A DNA stretch of 17,445 nt from Bacteroidota bacterium (GCA_947460045.1 CANHGC010000005.1:1-17445), one strand, 5' to 3'. Shown: positions 1 through 7,829, counted from the stretch's first letter. Made by a program: numbers and translations. The notes: generated from the sequence alone by a model not told the origin.

Positions 1-10
1 CATAGCGATT

Positions 11-39
11 AAAAACCCGTTGAAAAACGGGTTTTTTTT
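11..39 (+). terminator. Terminator-like hairpin with T-tract across the sulfatase start
   Basis: Bases 11-21 and 26-36 are perfect reverse complements (11 bp) around a GAAA loop. The 3' arm runs into a tract of eight T (32-39). A-rich 5' arm, short stem, tetraloop and T-tract match the classic intrinsic terminator layout on the plus strand. It lies in the open reading frame of the sulfatase, over its apparent start. It could end a gene left of the window, act as an attenuator, or be a chance structure in coding sequence. Confidence 0.5.
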
Positions 40-1876
40 ATTGGCTCTGTGGTCATTCTCCCTCGCCATGCTTACGCAGCGGCTCGGGAGATCGCTCACA
101 ATACAAGCCTTGCAAAATGAAACAATCTTTGAACTAGATGCCTTGAAAATCCAATGGCATGGTTTATTGCAAGATGTCTCAGTGTCTTCTTATTATACGC
201 TACTGGTTTGTTTGATTTCTTTGCTACCATGGAGAATTCGCCTCGTACAAATGATTCAATCGTTGTTTTTGATTTCACAAGGATTGTTGTGTGCATTGGA
301 TCTCAATTTACTGCTCACATGGGATTCTAGGTTTAATGCATTGGCGTTGTCTATGGTTCAATTTCCTGCGGGAACTTTACAATCATTGTCGTTCCAAAAT
401 CTTTGTTTCATATCCTTGTTTTTCATTGGTCTAGTGATTCTTTCTTGGATCATTAACAAAGCCTTGAAAATTGTGATTCAGCCCAATGACGTTTCGTTCA
501 AACAACCCATTTGGTTGTTGTTTGTTGTTGGATTCGCGGTGGTAGGAATAAGGGGTGGAGTGGGTAAGGTGCCTTTAAATATCGGTTCATCACATTTTTC
601 GAATGAAAAAATTGAAAATCTATTGGCAACCAATCCCAACTTTAATTTGTATTCAGTGATCAGTCAGCCCAACCTGAAAGTCCGGGCAATGAAAGCACTG
701 ATGAACCCGAGCATTGAACAATTTGCAATGGATGCGTACATGGGGCCTGATACGTTTCCAGGTGGACTCAAGAGGATGCCTCAAATCATTCGAGAAGGTT
801 CCAATGTATTGATTGTTGTGCTTGAAGGAATCAACCAGCATTGGTTGGAATCGAATTCAATATCAAATGAAAGCAGTAAATACATAGACGGTTTTGGTTC
901 GCCAAGCTATCAAGTTCAGCCTCAACAAACGGCGATGCCCAATTTGGTAAAAATCGCCCAAGACGGAATGTGGTTTAAAAAGGCTTATGCTTCTGGCGAT
1001 CGAACAGATAAAGGAATGGCTTCCATTTTTACTGCTTGGCCTTCCCAGCCTTGGCAAGGGTTGTTGATGAACCCTGCGGATTGGACATTGATCAATGGTC
1101 AAAAAATGCCCCTTGAGTTTGCGAAAAAGGGATATTCAACATCTTTTGTTTATGGTGGTGACCCCAATTTTGCCAACGTTGGAGCCTTTGTTAAACACAT
1201 AGGTTTCAAAAAGGTGGTTTCCCCGTCACAAAAAGGCGCTGGTGATTGGGGGGTGCAAGATCAACCAATGGTACCATTCTTATTGGACGAGTTATCGCGC
1301 CAAAAAAAGCCATTTTTCTGCAGTTGGCTTACGCTCAGTAGCCATGAACCCTATGATGTAGTGGCCGAAGACGGACTCACACAGGCGCAAATGCTCAGAA
1401 AGTCAATTGAGTATACCGATAAGGCCATAGGGGATTTGGTTTCCGGGTTGAAAAAACGAAATCTCTACGATTCTACCGTAATCATTTTTGTATCGGATCA
1501 TGGCAAAACGGTGGGATTGCCCAAAACGGAAGATTATGAACAAGAGTTTTTTCGAATTCCGATCATCATTACTGGCGGCCCAATCCGGGATATGTATCGC
1601 GGTGTGGCCCCTCAGTTGGTTGTAAGTCAAACAGATATTTATGCCACACTGACAGAACAGTTATTGCAAAAAACCGACAAATTGCCATTTTCTCGAAACA
1701 TGTTTTTTGCCAATCACCCAGGCATGGCAATTTCATTCACAGAAGGCAAGGCGGTATTGGCGGCTACGGGCTTTAGGCATCATCTTTTTTTAGATCATTT
1801 TAATCAGTCAACTGCCTCAGATTCAATTGTTTTGGGATTGCAATCGAAAATCATTCGATCTTTTTTTTCGAAATGA
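20..1876 (+). CDS. LTA-synthase-like membrane sulfatase / phosphoglycerol transferase (5' end uncertain)
   Basis: Alkaline-phosphatase-superfamily membrane protein of the LtaS/MdoB type. Such proteins move phosphoglycerol or phosphoethanolamine groups onto envelope glycans or lipids; the substrate here cannot be told. About five hydrophobic segments lie within residues 5-180 and a periplasmic catalytic domain spans about 262-545. By comparison with LtaS the active-site set is complete: E269 (LIVVLEG), T329 (GDRTDKG), H442 (SSHEPY), D493 and H494 (VSDHGK). The block FVYGGDPNF (376-384) is also typical of the family. Numbering uses a TTG start at 20, but the frame is open to the window edge, so the true start may lie upstream. 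The first ATG (68) would cut the first membrane segment, so I think it less likely. A terminator-like hairpin at 11-39 covers this start. The family call is firm; the start is not. Confidence 0.85.
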   Translation: MKNGFFLLALWSFSLAMLTQRLGRSLTIQALQNETIFELDALKIQWHGLLQDVSVSSYYTLLVCLISLLPWRIRLVQMIQSLFLISQGLLCALDLNLLLTWDSRFNALALSMVQFPAGTLQSLSFQNLCFISLFFIGLVILSWIINKALKIVIQPNDVSFKQPIWLLFVVGFAVVGIRGGVGKVPLNIGSSHFSNEKIENLLATNPNFNLYSVISQPNLKVRAMKALMNPSIEQFAMDAYMGPDTFPGGLKRMPQIIREGSNVLIVVLEGINQHWLESNSISNESSKYIDGFGSPSYQVQPQQTAMPNLVKIAQDGMWFKKAYASGDRTDKGMASIFTAWPSQPWQGLLMNPADWTLINGQKMPLEFAKKGYSTSFVYGGDPNFANVGAFVKHIGFKKVVSPSQKGAGDWGVQDQPMVPFLLDELSRQKKPFFCSWLTLSSHEPYDVVAEDGLTQAQMLRKSIEYTDKAIGDLVSGLKKRNLYDSTVIIFVSDHGKTVGLPKTEDYEQEFFRIPIIITGGPIRDMYRGVAPQLVVSQTDIYATLTEQLLQKTDKLPFSRNMFFANHPGMAISFTEGKAVLAATGFRHHLFLDHFNQSTASDSIVLGLQSKIIRSFFSK

Positions 1877-1940
1877 TGTAACATTTTTTACCTGAATTGC
1901 GTCTATACTATTATGGCATCAAATTTGCCAAACAAACAAT

Positions 1941-2159
1941 ATGGGTAAGAAATTGAAAAAGAACATTCCGCTAATCGCTTTTTTGCTTTTTGTGAATGTG
2001 GTAGGTTTTTTATCTGCACAAGCCTATTTTTCGCATGCAAGCGGAAGTGCCAATATGGGAACTCGATTTTTTTGGGAATCCATTTCATTCAATCCCAAAA
2101 TGGTAGCTCCTTCAAAATGGCTCGAAATGGGTATTGAGATGCTCAAAAATCTCCGCTAG
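1941..2159 (+). CDS. Small hydrophobic protein, 72 aa, upstream of the kinase gene
   Basis: I do not recognise this protein. It has an ATG start, a basic N-terminus (MGKKLKKN), a hydrophobic stretch at about residues 9-24, then AQA at 26-28, which resembles a signal-peptidase site. The remaining ~44 residues are polar with three tryptophan/phenylalanine-rich patches and end in LKNLR. It could be a single-pass membrane protein or a short exported peptide. It lies 64 bases after the sulfatase and 14 bases before the kinase's TTG start, on the same strand, so co-transcription and translational coupling with the kinase are likely. A role as an accessory or sensed partner of the two-component system is only a guess from position. 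That it is a real gene is supported by signal-like composition and spacing, not by known homologues. Confidence 0.55.
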   Translation: MGKKLKKNIPLIAFLLFVNVVGFLSAQAYFSHASGSANMGTRFFWESISFNPKMVAPSKWLEMGIEMLKNLR

Positions 2160-2173
2160 CAAAAACGATCACC

Positions 2174-3232
2174 TTGGGGTTTCAGAACGCTGTACATAGA
2201 TTTTTTACGCGATGTGAAACGGCAATTTCTCAATACAAGATTTATCATCTACTTTTTTGGTTTTTATATGCATGTCTAATCGCATCTGTTATTCGCATTG
2301 GGCACTCATGGATTGATTCATTTCAAAGACAGTTGCCCATTGTAGCTACACATGCAGTGGTTGTGTACTTCAATTTATACGTACTTCTGCCGAGGTTGTT
2401 ACTCAACAAAAACTATTTTACGTATGTTGTGACCATTTTGTTGCTTCTTGCTGGAGCAACCTTTCCGCTGGCCATACTTACTCACCGATTGATTGCCAAT
2501 GAAGTCATTCAAGAAGAGGTTTGGTCGTCATTCTTTCTTTTTCTCATTGCATTGGGATTGTTTTTTAGTTTGATCATGTCAATGACCATGAAATTCCTCA
2601 AAGAATGGTATCAGGATCAACAATCAAAAAGGGAATTGGAACAAGTGCAACTTCAAACGGAATTGATGTATTTAAAATCTCAAATTAATCCCCATTTTTT
2701 GTTTAATTCATTGAACAATTTGTACGCGCTCACCTTGTTAAAATCTGACTTGGCACCGCAGATTGTTTTGCGATTGAGCGATATTCTGCGTTATGTGTTA
2801 TATGAATCGAGCACCGGAAAAGTTGACATTCAAAAGGAACTACAACACTTACACGATTTCATTGAATTGGAAAAACTGAGATTGGGCGATCACATCCAGG
2901 TTGAGGTGGATCTTTCAGAGCCCCAAATGGATCTCAAAATAGAACCAATGCTCTATCTAACCTTGGTAGAAAATGCATTCAAACATGGTGCGCAAATTGA
3001 ATCTGGAAAGGGTTGGGTGAACGTGATAGGAAAATCAACCAAAGATGGATATGAGCTGTTCGTCGAAAATGCAATGGGTGCAAAAAGAGCTTCGGAATCG
3101 GCGGGAGGCATTGGTTTAACTAATCTCCGCAAGCGATTAGACCTCATTTATCCGGGAAAATATCAATTGAATGTAATAAAAGATGTATCTCAATATTCCG
3201 TTTCACTATTTATAAATCTGTCTGATGCCTAA
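2174..3232 (+). CDS. LytS/YehU-type membrane sensor histidine kinase
   Basis: Sensor kinase of the His_kinase (PF06580) plus HATPase group, which phosphorylates LytTR-type regulators. About four hydrophobic segments occupy residues 22-42, 55-75, 82-104 and 116-137, with almost no extracytoplasmic sensor domain. A coiled linker (about 139-165) leads to the phosphoacceptor box QINPHFLFN with H174. The N-box is VENAFKHG (265-272) and the G-box is GGIGLTNLRKRL (311-322). A full-length protein of this family is about 350 residues, as here. The start is a TTG: the frame opens at 2138 after a stop, contains no ATG before the first membrane segment, and the first internal Met comes only around residue 135. 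Its last 8 bases overlap the regulator gene, so the two are surely co-translated. The stimulus is unknown. Confidence 0.9.
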   Translation: MGFQNAVHRFFTRCETAISQYKIYHLLFWFLYACLIASVIRIGHSWIDSFQRQLPIVATHAVVVYFNLYVLLPRLLLNKNYFTYVVTILLLLAGATFPLAILTHRLIANEVIQEEVWSSFFLFLIALGLFFSLIMSMTMKFLKEWYQDQQSKRELEQVQLQTELMYLKSQINPHFLFNSLNNLYALTLLKSDLAPQIVLRLSDILRYVLYESSTGKVDIQKELQHLHDFIELEKLRLGDHIQVEVDLSEPQMDLKIEPMLYLTLVENAFKHGAQIESGKGWVNVIGKSTKDGYELFVENAMGAKRASESAGGIGLTNLRKRLDLIYPGKYQLNVIKDVSQYSVSLFINLSDA

Positions 3233-3953
3233 TAAAACAATACGCTGTATTTTAATCGATGATGAACCTTTGGCTTTGGAAGTGTTGAAAAGTCATTTGA
3301 GTCATCACCCCAATCTTGAAATTATCGAAACCTTCTCCAATGGATTGGATGCATTGGAATGGTTGAATCGTAACTCCGTAGACGTTGTATTTACTGATAT
3401 CAATATGCCAGGAATATCTGGTCTGGATTTGGTTAAAAATCAATATCCTGCGCCACATGCCGTCATTTTTACCACTGCTCATCCCAATTATGCTGCGGAT
3501 GCCTTTGAATTTGAAGCATTGGATTATTTGTTGAAGCCGATTTCGCCGGAGCGGTTAGACAAAGCCATTAAGCGCTTGGAAGAGTATCTGCAGATGAAGA
3601 AAGTAGGAGATGAGGATGTTTCTTTAAAACCGGACTTCGTATTCGTAAAAGTGGACGGGCAGCACCAAAAAGTCAATTACAATGATATTTTGTATATCGA
3701 AGCATTTGCTGATTATGTAAAAATATGGACGTCAAGCGACAAGCGAATCGTGACCTTACAAACGATGAGAAACATGGAGCTTTCCCTTCCAGCGGATCAA
3801 TTTGTGCGGATTCACAGAAGTTACATCGTTTCAAAAAGCAAAATCGAAACCATTCAAAACAATGCTGTACTGATCGGCGGAAAACAACTGCCAGTTGGCA
3901 AGAACTACAAAGATTTGGTGCAGGACATAGTTAATTTAGCCAAATTGAGATAG
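3225..3953 (+). CDS. LytTR-family response regulator
   Basis: Two-domain DNA-binding response regulator. The receiver domain (about 5-122) has the acidic pair D12/D13 (IDDEP), phosphoacceptor D58 (VFTDINMPG), T84 and K104 (LLKPIS), so it should be phosphorylatable. The LytTR domain (about 137-240) carries the usual FVRIHRSYIVSKSKIE block near 193-208. Length (242 aa) is typical. The ATG at 3225 lies inside the last codons of the kinase gene, a translational-coupling arrangement, so the kinase at 2174-3232 is the obvious partner. LytTR proteins bind short direct repeats at promoters; I could not identify such repeats with confidence in the window, so its targets are unknown. No clear intrinsic terminator follows; only T-rich sequence near 3985-4022. 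Confidence 0.92.
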   Translation: MPNKTIRCILIDDEPLALEVLKSHLSHHPNLEIIETFSNGLDALEWLNRNSVDVVFTDINMPGISGLDLVKNQYPAPHAVIFTTAHPNYAADAFEFEALDYLLKPISPERLDKAIKRLEEYLQMKKVGDEDVSLKPDFVFVKVDGQHQKVNYNDILYIEAFADYVKIWTSSDKRIVTLQTMRNMELSLPADQFVRIHRSYIVSKSKIETIQNNAVLIGGKQLPVGKNYKDLVQDIVNLAKLR

Positions 3954-4203
3954 GGGAATTTGCCATTTCTTGACATGTTTGACTTTTTTGTTAGGTTTTT
4001 TCTTCAATTTTATTTTGTTTTTACATTGTGGTGACAATCTTATCTATTTGAAATTCAATTATTTACAATTTAATTGTTTGGTTTAGGTCATAAACATACC
4101 CATTGGTACAATTCAGGGTAAAATAAAAGGTGCGAGAATCAGTTTATAGAGCAAACCCAATAGGTTTTTGCTTACAAACGGTTAACTAAACAAAACAATC
4201 ATC
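3954..4203. other. Intergenic region, AT-rich, 250 bp
   Basis: The longest gene-free stretch in the window. It is strongly AT-rich, with T-rich patches at 3985-4022, a small ATTGT/ACAAT hairpin near 4024-4037 and short AATT-containing inverted segments near 4058-4078. It must hold the promoter of the HTH gene, but I find no exact TAnnTTTG box with good -33 spacing; TAGGTTTTTG near 4161 is a loose match. No tRNA-like cloverleaf, riboswitch or convincing terminator is seen. Confidence 0.5.
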
Positions 4204-4530
4204 GTGTCGAAACTCGATTACAACAAAATCAAAAATTTGGCTGCATCAAAGCGGATTCCTATCAAAGAATTGGCTCGTAGATGTGATCTCAGTGAACAAG
4301 GCTTTCACTACATGTTAAAAAAGCAAACCATGCGTGTGGATACGCTGGAAAGAATTTGCGATACCCTAGAAATTACTATGGTGGATTTGTTTGAAGGGAA
4401 TTTGGATTCTACAACAACCTTGGGGATGTTGCCTCCCACGAATACGAATTCATATGCAGATTTAATGGGCAAGTTGGATACAATCATTGAGCTATTGAAA
4501 GCAGAAAAATACTCAACGTTAATCCATTAA
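4204..4530 (+). CDS. Small XRE/Cro-type HTH transcriptional regulator
   Basis: A 108-residue protein with an N-terminal XRE-like helix-turn-helix (about residues 6-63). The core IPIKELARRCDLSEQGFHYM (18-37) holds the turn and recognition helix, and the domain closes with the usual DTLERICDTLEITMVDLF (46-63). A short helix at about 84-101 (ADLMGKLDTIIELLK) could serve for dimerisation. The start is GTG at 4204; no ATG lies in a sensible place. It stands alone after a 250-bp upstream region and converges on the HMG-CoA lyase gene, their stop codons overlapping in the four bases 4527-4530. Targets and ligand are unknown; there is no toxin-like partner next to it, so a toxin-antitoxin role is not supported. 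Confidence 0.85.
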   Translation: MSKLDYNKIKNLAASKRIPIKELARRCDLSEQGFHYMLKKQTMRVDTLERICDTLEITMVDLFEGNLDSTTTLGMLPPTNTNSYADLMGKLDTIIELLKAEKYSTLIH

Positions 4531-5399
4531 TCCCCAGATTTGTAAGTTTTTTGGGCCAACGAACGCAGTTCGTCCCATTGTATTTTCATGGTTAAGCCAG
4601 CGGGTTCCTGCTGGCTTAACCATGAAAAGGCCCCTTCGCTGGGTATATTTCCAACCAAGTCATCTTTGGCCATAGGGCATCCCCCAAATCCTCCCAACGC
4701 AGCATCAAACCTCTTACAACCATGATTGTAGGCGGCCTCAACCTTCGCCAACCATTCATTGGGCTTGGCATGAAGATGCACACCCACTTCTACATGGGGT
4801 AACCGATCATGTATTTCAGAGAACAAATCGCCAAGTTGCTCGGCATTGGCTGTGCCCACTGTATCAGACAATGATATAATCCGAATGCCCAAAGAGGCAA
4901 TTTTAGAAGCCCATTCTGCAACTTCTTTACTGCTCCAATCATCGCCATAAGGATTGCCAAATGCCATGCTCAAATAAGTAACTACTTCCTTGCCGGAAGC
5001 AACCGCAATGTCTTGTATTCGCGCCAATCGCCTGAAAGCCTCCTCCCTGGAAGCATTGGTGTTTCTCTTTTGAAAGGTTTCACTTACACTCAATGGGAAT
5101 CCCAAGTACTTGATTTTGGGATAAGCCACAGCCCGCAATGCACCTCTTTCGTTGGCTACAATCACCAACAACTCTGTATTTGTATCTACTTCGCTGATCG
5201 CCTGAATAACCTCGGCAGTATCTGCCATCTGCGGAATCGATTCTGGATTCACAAAGCTGCCACAATCCAAGACGTCAAATCCTTGCCTCAACAGTGTAGT
5301 TAAATACTGAATCTTAACCGCGGTAGGAATAAAAGTTTTGATGCCTTGCATAGCATCTCTCGGACATTCAACCAAGGTGAGTCCGTGAGTCTTCATCAT
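4527..5399 (-). CDS. mvaB: Hydroxymethylglutaryl-CoA lyase
   Basis: DRE-TIM metallolyase that should cleave HMG-CoA to acetoacetate and acetyl-CoA in leucine breakdown. In the 290-residue product the start motif VECPRDAMQG gives R14 and D15. H208 and H210 (VHLHAK), C241 (GGCPMA) and N251 (GNIPSE) match the catalytic Arg, metal ligands and active-site Cys/Asn known from human HMG-CoA lyase. SFVNPESIPQMAD (48-60) and ETFQKRNTN (107-115) are also family blocks. The short form with VECPRDAMQ is typical of Bacteroidota. I chose ATG at 5399, 11 bases after the peptidase stop; a longer open frame to 5567 only overlaps the peptidase gene. It is probably co-transcribed behind the peptidase. Codons 258-272 form a perfect 19-bp inverted repeat. 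A related pyruvate/HMG-type lyase activity cannot be excluded. Confidence 0.87.
   Translation of the reverse strand: MMKTHGLTLVECPRDAMQGIKTFIPTAVKIQYLTTLLRQGFDVLDCGSFVNPESIPQMADTAEVIQAISEVDTNTELLVIVANERGALRAVAYPKIKYLGFPLSVSETFQKRNTNASREEAFRRLARIQDIAVASGKEVVTYLSMAFGNPYGDDWSSKEVAEWASKIASLGIRIISLSDTVGTANAEQLGDLFSEIHDRLPHVEVGVHLHAKPNEWLAKVEAAYNHGCKRFDAALGGFGGCPMAKDDLVGNIPSEGAFSWLSQQEPAGLTMKIQWDELRSLAQKTYKSGD
4583..4628. repeat. Perfect 19-bp inverted repeat inside the HMG-CoA lyase gene
   Basis: Bases 4583-4601 are the exact reverse complement of 4610-4628, separated by 8 bases (4602-4609). The arms begin with TTTTCATGG and end with CCATGAAAA on the plus strand, so neither strand has a T-tract after the stem and it is not a standard intrinsic terminator. 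It encodes residues F258-K272 of the lyase (FSWLSQQEPAGLTMK) without disturbing the frame. Confidence 0.95.
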
Positions 5400-5410
5400 G
5401 CCGCAATTTA

Positions 5411-7780
5411 CTACAAGAAATCGAAGAAATACTGACTGATCTTTTTGTACAAATGCACACGATCCGGGCCAATCACGTTGTGTTTGTGGCCTGGATATAC
5501 GAAGTAGTCCAATTGGGCATTTTTGGCCTTCACGGCCTTGTCTACAAACATCAAACTGTGCTGCCAAACCACCACGTCGTCATCGGCGCCATGGATCATC
5601 AACAATCTACCTTGTAACTTATCGGCATAACCCAACAAATTGTTGGCTTTATATCCCTCTGGATTCTCATCGGGGCGGTCCATGTATCGCTCGGTATACA
5701 TGATTTCATAGAAGCTCCAATCAATAACCGGACCTCCTGCAACACCCACTTTGTATTTGCCCGGAGTGCGTGTCATTAAGCTGGTTGTCATGAATCCGCC
5801 AAAGCTCCAACCATGAATACCTACGCGGGTAGAATCGCACCAAGACTGTGATTTCAACCACGCCAAACCATCCAATTGATCCGCCATCTCCGCTGTGCCC
5901 AACTGTCTGTGAACGGCGTTTTCAAAAGCCAATCCACGATGCGCTGAACCTCGGTTGTCTTGTGTATAAACGATATAACCGTTTTCAGCCATGTAATGCA
6001 TCCAAAGGTTACCGCCACCCAACCATGAATTGGTAATCATTTGGGCATGTGGTCCGCCGTAAACATAAACAACCACCGGGTATTTCTTTTTGGGATCGAA
6101 GTTGCTGGGATAGAAAATGCGTGAGTATTGATCAACCCCATTTACCATGCGCTTGTTAATTTCGATTTTGCCCAATCCCAAATTGGCGATGGGGTTAGGG
6201 GATTCGAAAATGATCTGACTCACCAACCAATCAGGTTTTATTCCAGGGTTCGCTGGATTTTTTGGATTAATTCTGTAGTTCTGAATGGATTTCTCTACAT
6301 CAATGGCATAAATAATTCTCGGGGTGCTGTAACTGCTATGAATATTTAGTAAATACCCTTTGCTTGCTTCGAAGGTGCATTTGTTGGTGCCGCCAAAAGG
6401 GGTTATGTTAAACATGGTTTCCTTACTGCCCTTGGCGATGGGGGTCATCATCCCTTGCGCATTCACTTTGCTGTTCGCCCAATCCAAGGCATGCACGTGT
6501 CGCTCCAAAGGCGATGTGAAAGTATTCTCAAACAACACAAACTGTCCGTCTTTGGTGAAACCCAATACCTCTGTGACTTCCCAAGACCCTTTTGTGATCT
6601 GCTTGATAACCGGTTTTCCCTTGGCAAATTTGAATAAATACAAGTGATTCCAGCCATCGGCTTCTGTTTGCAATAAGAAATCTGTGTTAGAGCCAGGAAT
6701 GAAAATCGGACCGCTTTCGGGCTCAACAAATTTGGGATGACTCATCTGATAATCAATGCTCACCAATCCTCCCGAAACCGCATCGTACTTGCGCAGTTCC
6801 ATCTTGTTTTGGTCGCGGTTAACCCAACTCACATAGATGAATTTATTATCAGGCGTCCATGTGATATTGGTTAAATAATGGTCGTAAGTGCCCTGAGTGT
6901 TGAGATAAACCAATCGATCAGACGATAAATGGTATACGCCTAAGGTTACGGTATGACTGCTATCGCCCGCCATAGGGTATTTGAGGCTGTTTGCCTTTGC
7001 GGGTCTAGATTGAATGCCGAAAAGGGGATAGTCTGTAACCCTGCGCTCATCCATGCGATAAAAAGCCAACTTGTCGTTGTCGCCACTCCAGAACAATCCT
7101 TTGCTGATGCCGAATTCGTTGCGATGCACACTTTGACCATATACGATGCCGTTGCCACCATCTTTTGTGATTTGGATTTCGCCAGATACAGAGGTAGCCA
7201 AACTCTTTGATGCCGATGTTTTTCTGCCGGTGATGTAAAGGTTGTCTTTTTTTATCACCGCGATGAGTTCAGCGTCGGGTGAAAACTCAGTGGCTTGCGC
7301 TTCTTCTGATTGTCCGTGAGCTGTATACTTGATCTGAACAGGGCCAAACATGAGGTTATCTTTCAATGGCTTTTTGAAATCAACGGCCATGACAAATCTG
7401 CCTACTTCAAACCAACCTTGATAATCGCCTGTCCAGTGAATCATGGGGAAACCAAAAAGGTCAACATCCTCTCCTGAGCTCGCTTTGATGGCTGTTTTGG
7501 CGATGTTGATGAATGAATCCACTTTGATCAATGGCGTTTTTACTAGGTTTGGCGATACGGTATAAACAACACCGTCAATCACTTCTGCCAAATCGGTCTT
7601 TGTAATCCATCCGTATAGTTTGGCATTTTTTGGGTAGTATTTCGGGCTGAAACACGCATCGATAGTGAGTGTGGATGCATTGTTTTGGTTCGATTTCTGC
7701 GCGTTAGCAGTTTGCGCCAAGATCACATTGTTACCAACGAAGGCAAAGGTTGAAAAAATGAAGAGAGAAAAGCGATTCAT
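5411..7780 (-). CDS. Secreted S9-family peptidase, dipeptidyl-peptidase IV-like
   Basis: Prolyl-oligopeptidase-clan serine peptidase, 789 aa. A signal peptide covers about residues 1-27 (hydrophobic core then AQTANAQ). The DPP-IV-type beta-propeller spans about 100-500 and the alpha/beta-hydrolase domain about 535-789. The catalytic Ser is S659 (GWSFGG), Asp is D734 (HGADDD) and His is most likely H767 in PGHKHNV; DNRGSAHRG (608-616) is the usual oxyanion-side block. Such enzymes release dipeptides from peptide N-termini in the periplasm or outside. The propeller segment VHRNEFGI (218-225) stands where DPP-IV has VYEEEVF: only one of the two Glu residues that hold the free amine (E222) remains, so specificity may differ from true DPP-IV. 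ATG 7780 is the only start before the signal peptide. It is followed by the HMG-CoA lyase gene and is divergent from dapD, 49 bases away. Confidence 0.9.
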   Translation of the reverse strand: MNRFSLFIFSTFAFVGNNVILAQTANAQKSNQNNASTLTIDACFSPKYYPKNAKLYGWITKTDLAEVIDGVVYTVSPNLVKTPLIKVDSFINIAKTAIKASSGEDVDLFGFPMIHWTGDYQGWFEVGRFVMAVDFKKPLKDNLMFGPVQIKYTAHGQSEEAQATEFSPDAELIAVIKKDNLYITGRKTSASKSLATSVSGEIQITKDGGNGIVYGQSVHRNEFGISKGLFWSGDNDKLAFYRMDERRVTDYPLFGIQSRPAKANSLKYPMAGDSSHTVTLGVYHLSSDRLVYLNTQGTYDHYLTNITWTPDNKFIYVSWVNRDQNKMELRKYDAVSGGLVSIDYQMSHPKFVEPESGPIFIPGSNTDFLLQTEADGWNHLYLFKFAKGKPVIKQITKGSWEVTEVLGFTKDGQFVLFENTFTSPLERHVHALDWANSKVNAQGMMTPIAKGSKETMFNITPFGGTNKCTFEASKGYLLNIHSSYSTPRIIYAIDVEKSIQNYRINPKNPANPGIKPDWLVSQIIFESPNPIANLGLGKIEINKRMVNGVDQYSRIFYPSNFDPKKKYPVVVYVYGGPHAQMITNSWLGGGNLWMHYMAENGYIVYTQDNRGSAHRGLAFENAVHRQLGTAEMADQLDGLAWLKSQSWCDSTRVGIHGWSFGGFMTTSLMTRTPGKYKVGVAGGPVIDWSFYEIMYTERYMDRPDENPEGYKANNLLGYADKLQGRLLMIHGADDDVVVWQHSLMFVDKAVKAKNAQLDYFVYPGHKHNVIGPDRVHLYKKISQYFFDFL

Positions 7781-7829
7781 GTGTAGGGTTTCAGAAGATT
7801 CTATTGCAAATTTGCTGAAAATTTATCAG

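Noticed and set aside
4204..4530. HTH gene as the antitoxin of a toxin-antitoxin pair
   Set aside because: No small toxin gene lies beside it; the upstream 250 bases hold no open frame and the downstream gene is a metabolic lyase on the other strand.
4583..4628. The inverted repeat as an intrinsic terminator for the HTH or lyase gene
   Set aside because: No T-tract follows the stem on either strand; the flanks are A-rich at the 3' side, the opposite of a terminator.
5400..5567. N-terminal extension of the HMG-CoA lyase frame
   Set aside because: It would overlap the peptidase gene by over 150 bases and adds residues unlike the family; ATG 5399 gives the normal N-terminus.
7665..7829. N-terminal extension of DapD
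   Set aside because: Overlaps the divergent peptidase's signal-peptide region; ATG 7830 gives the standard 271-residue DapD.
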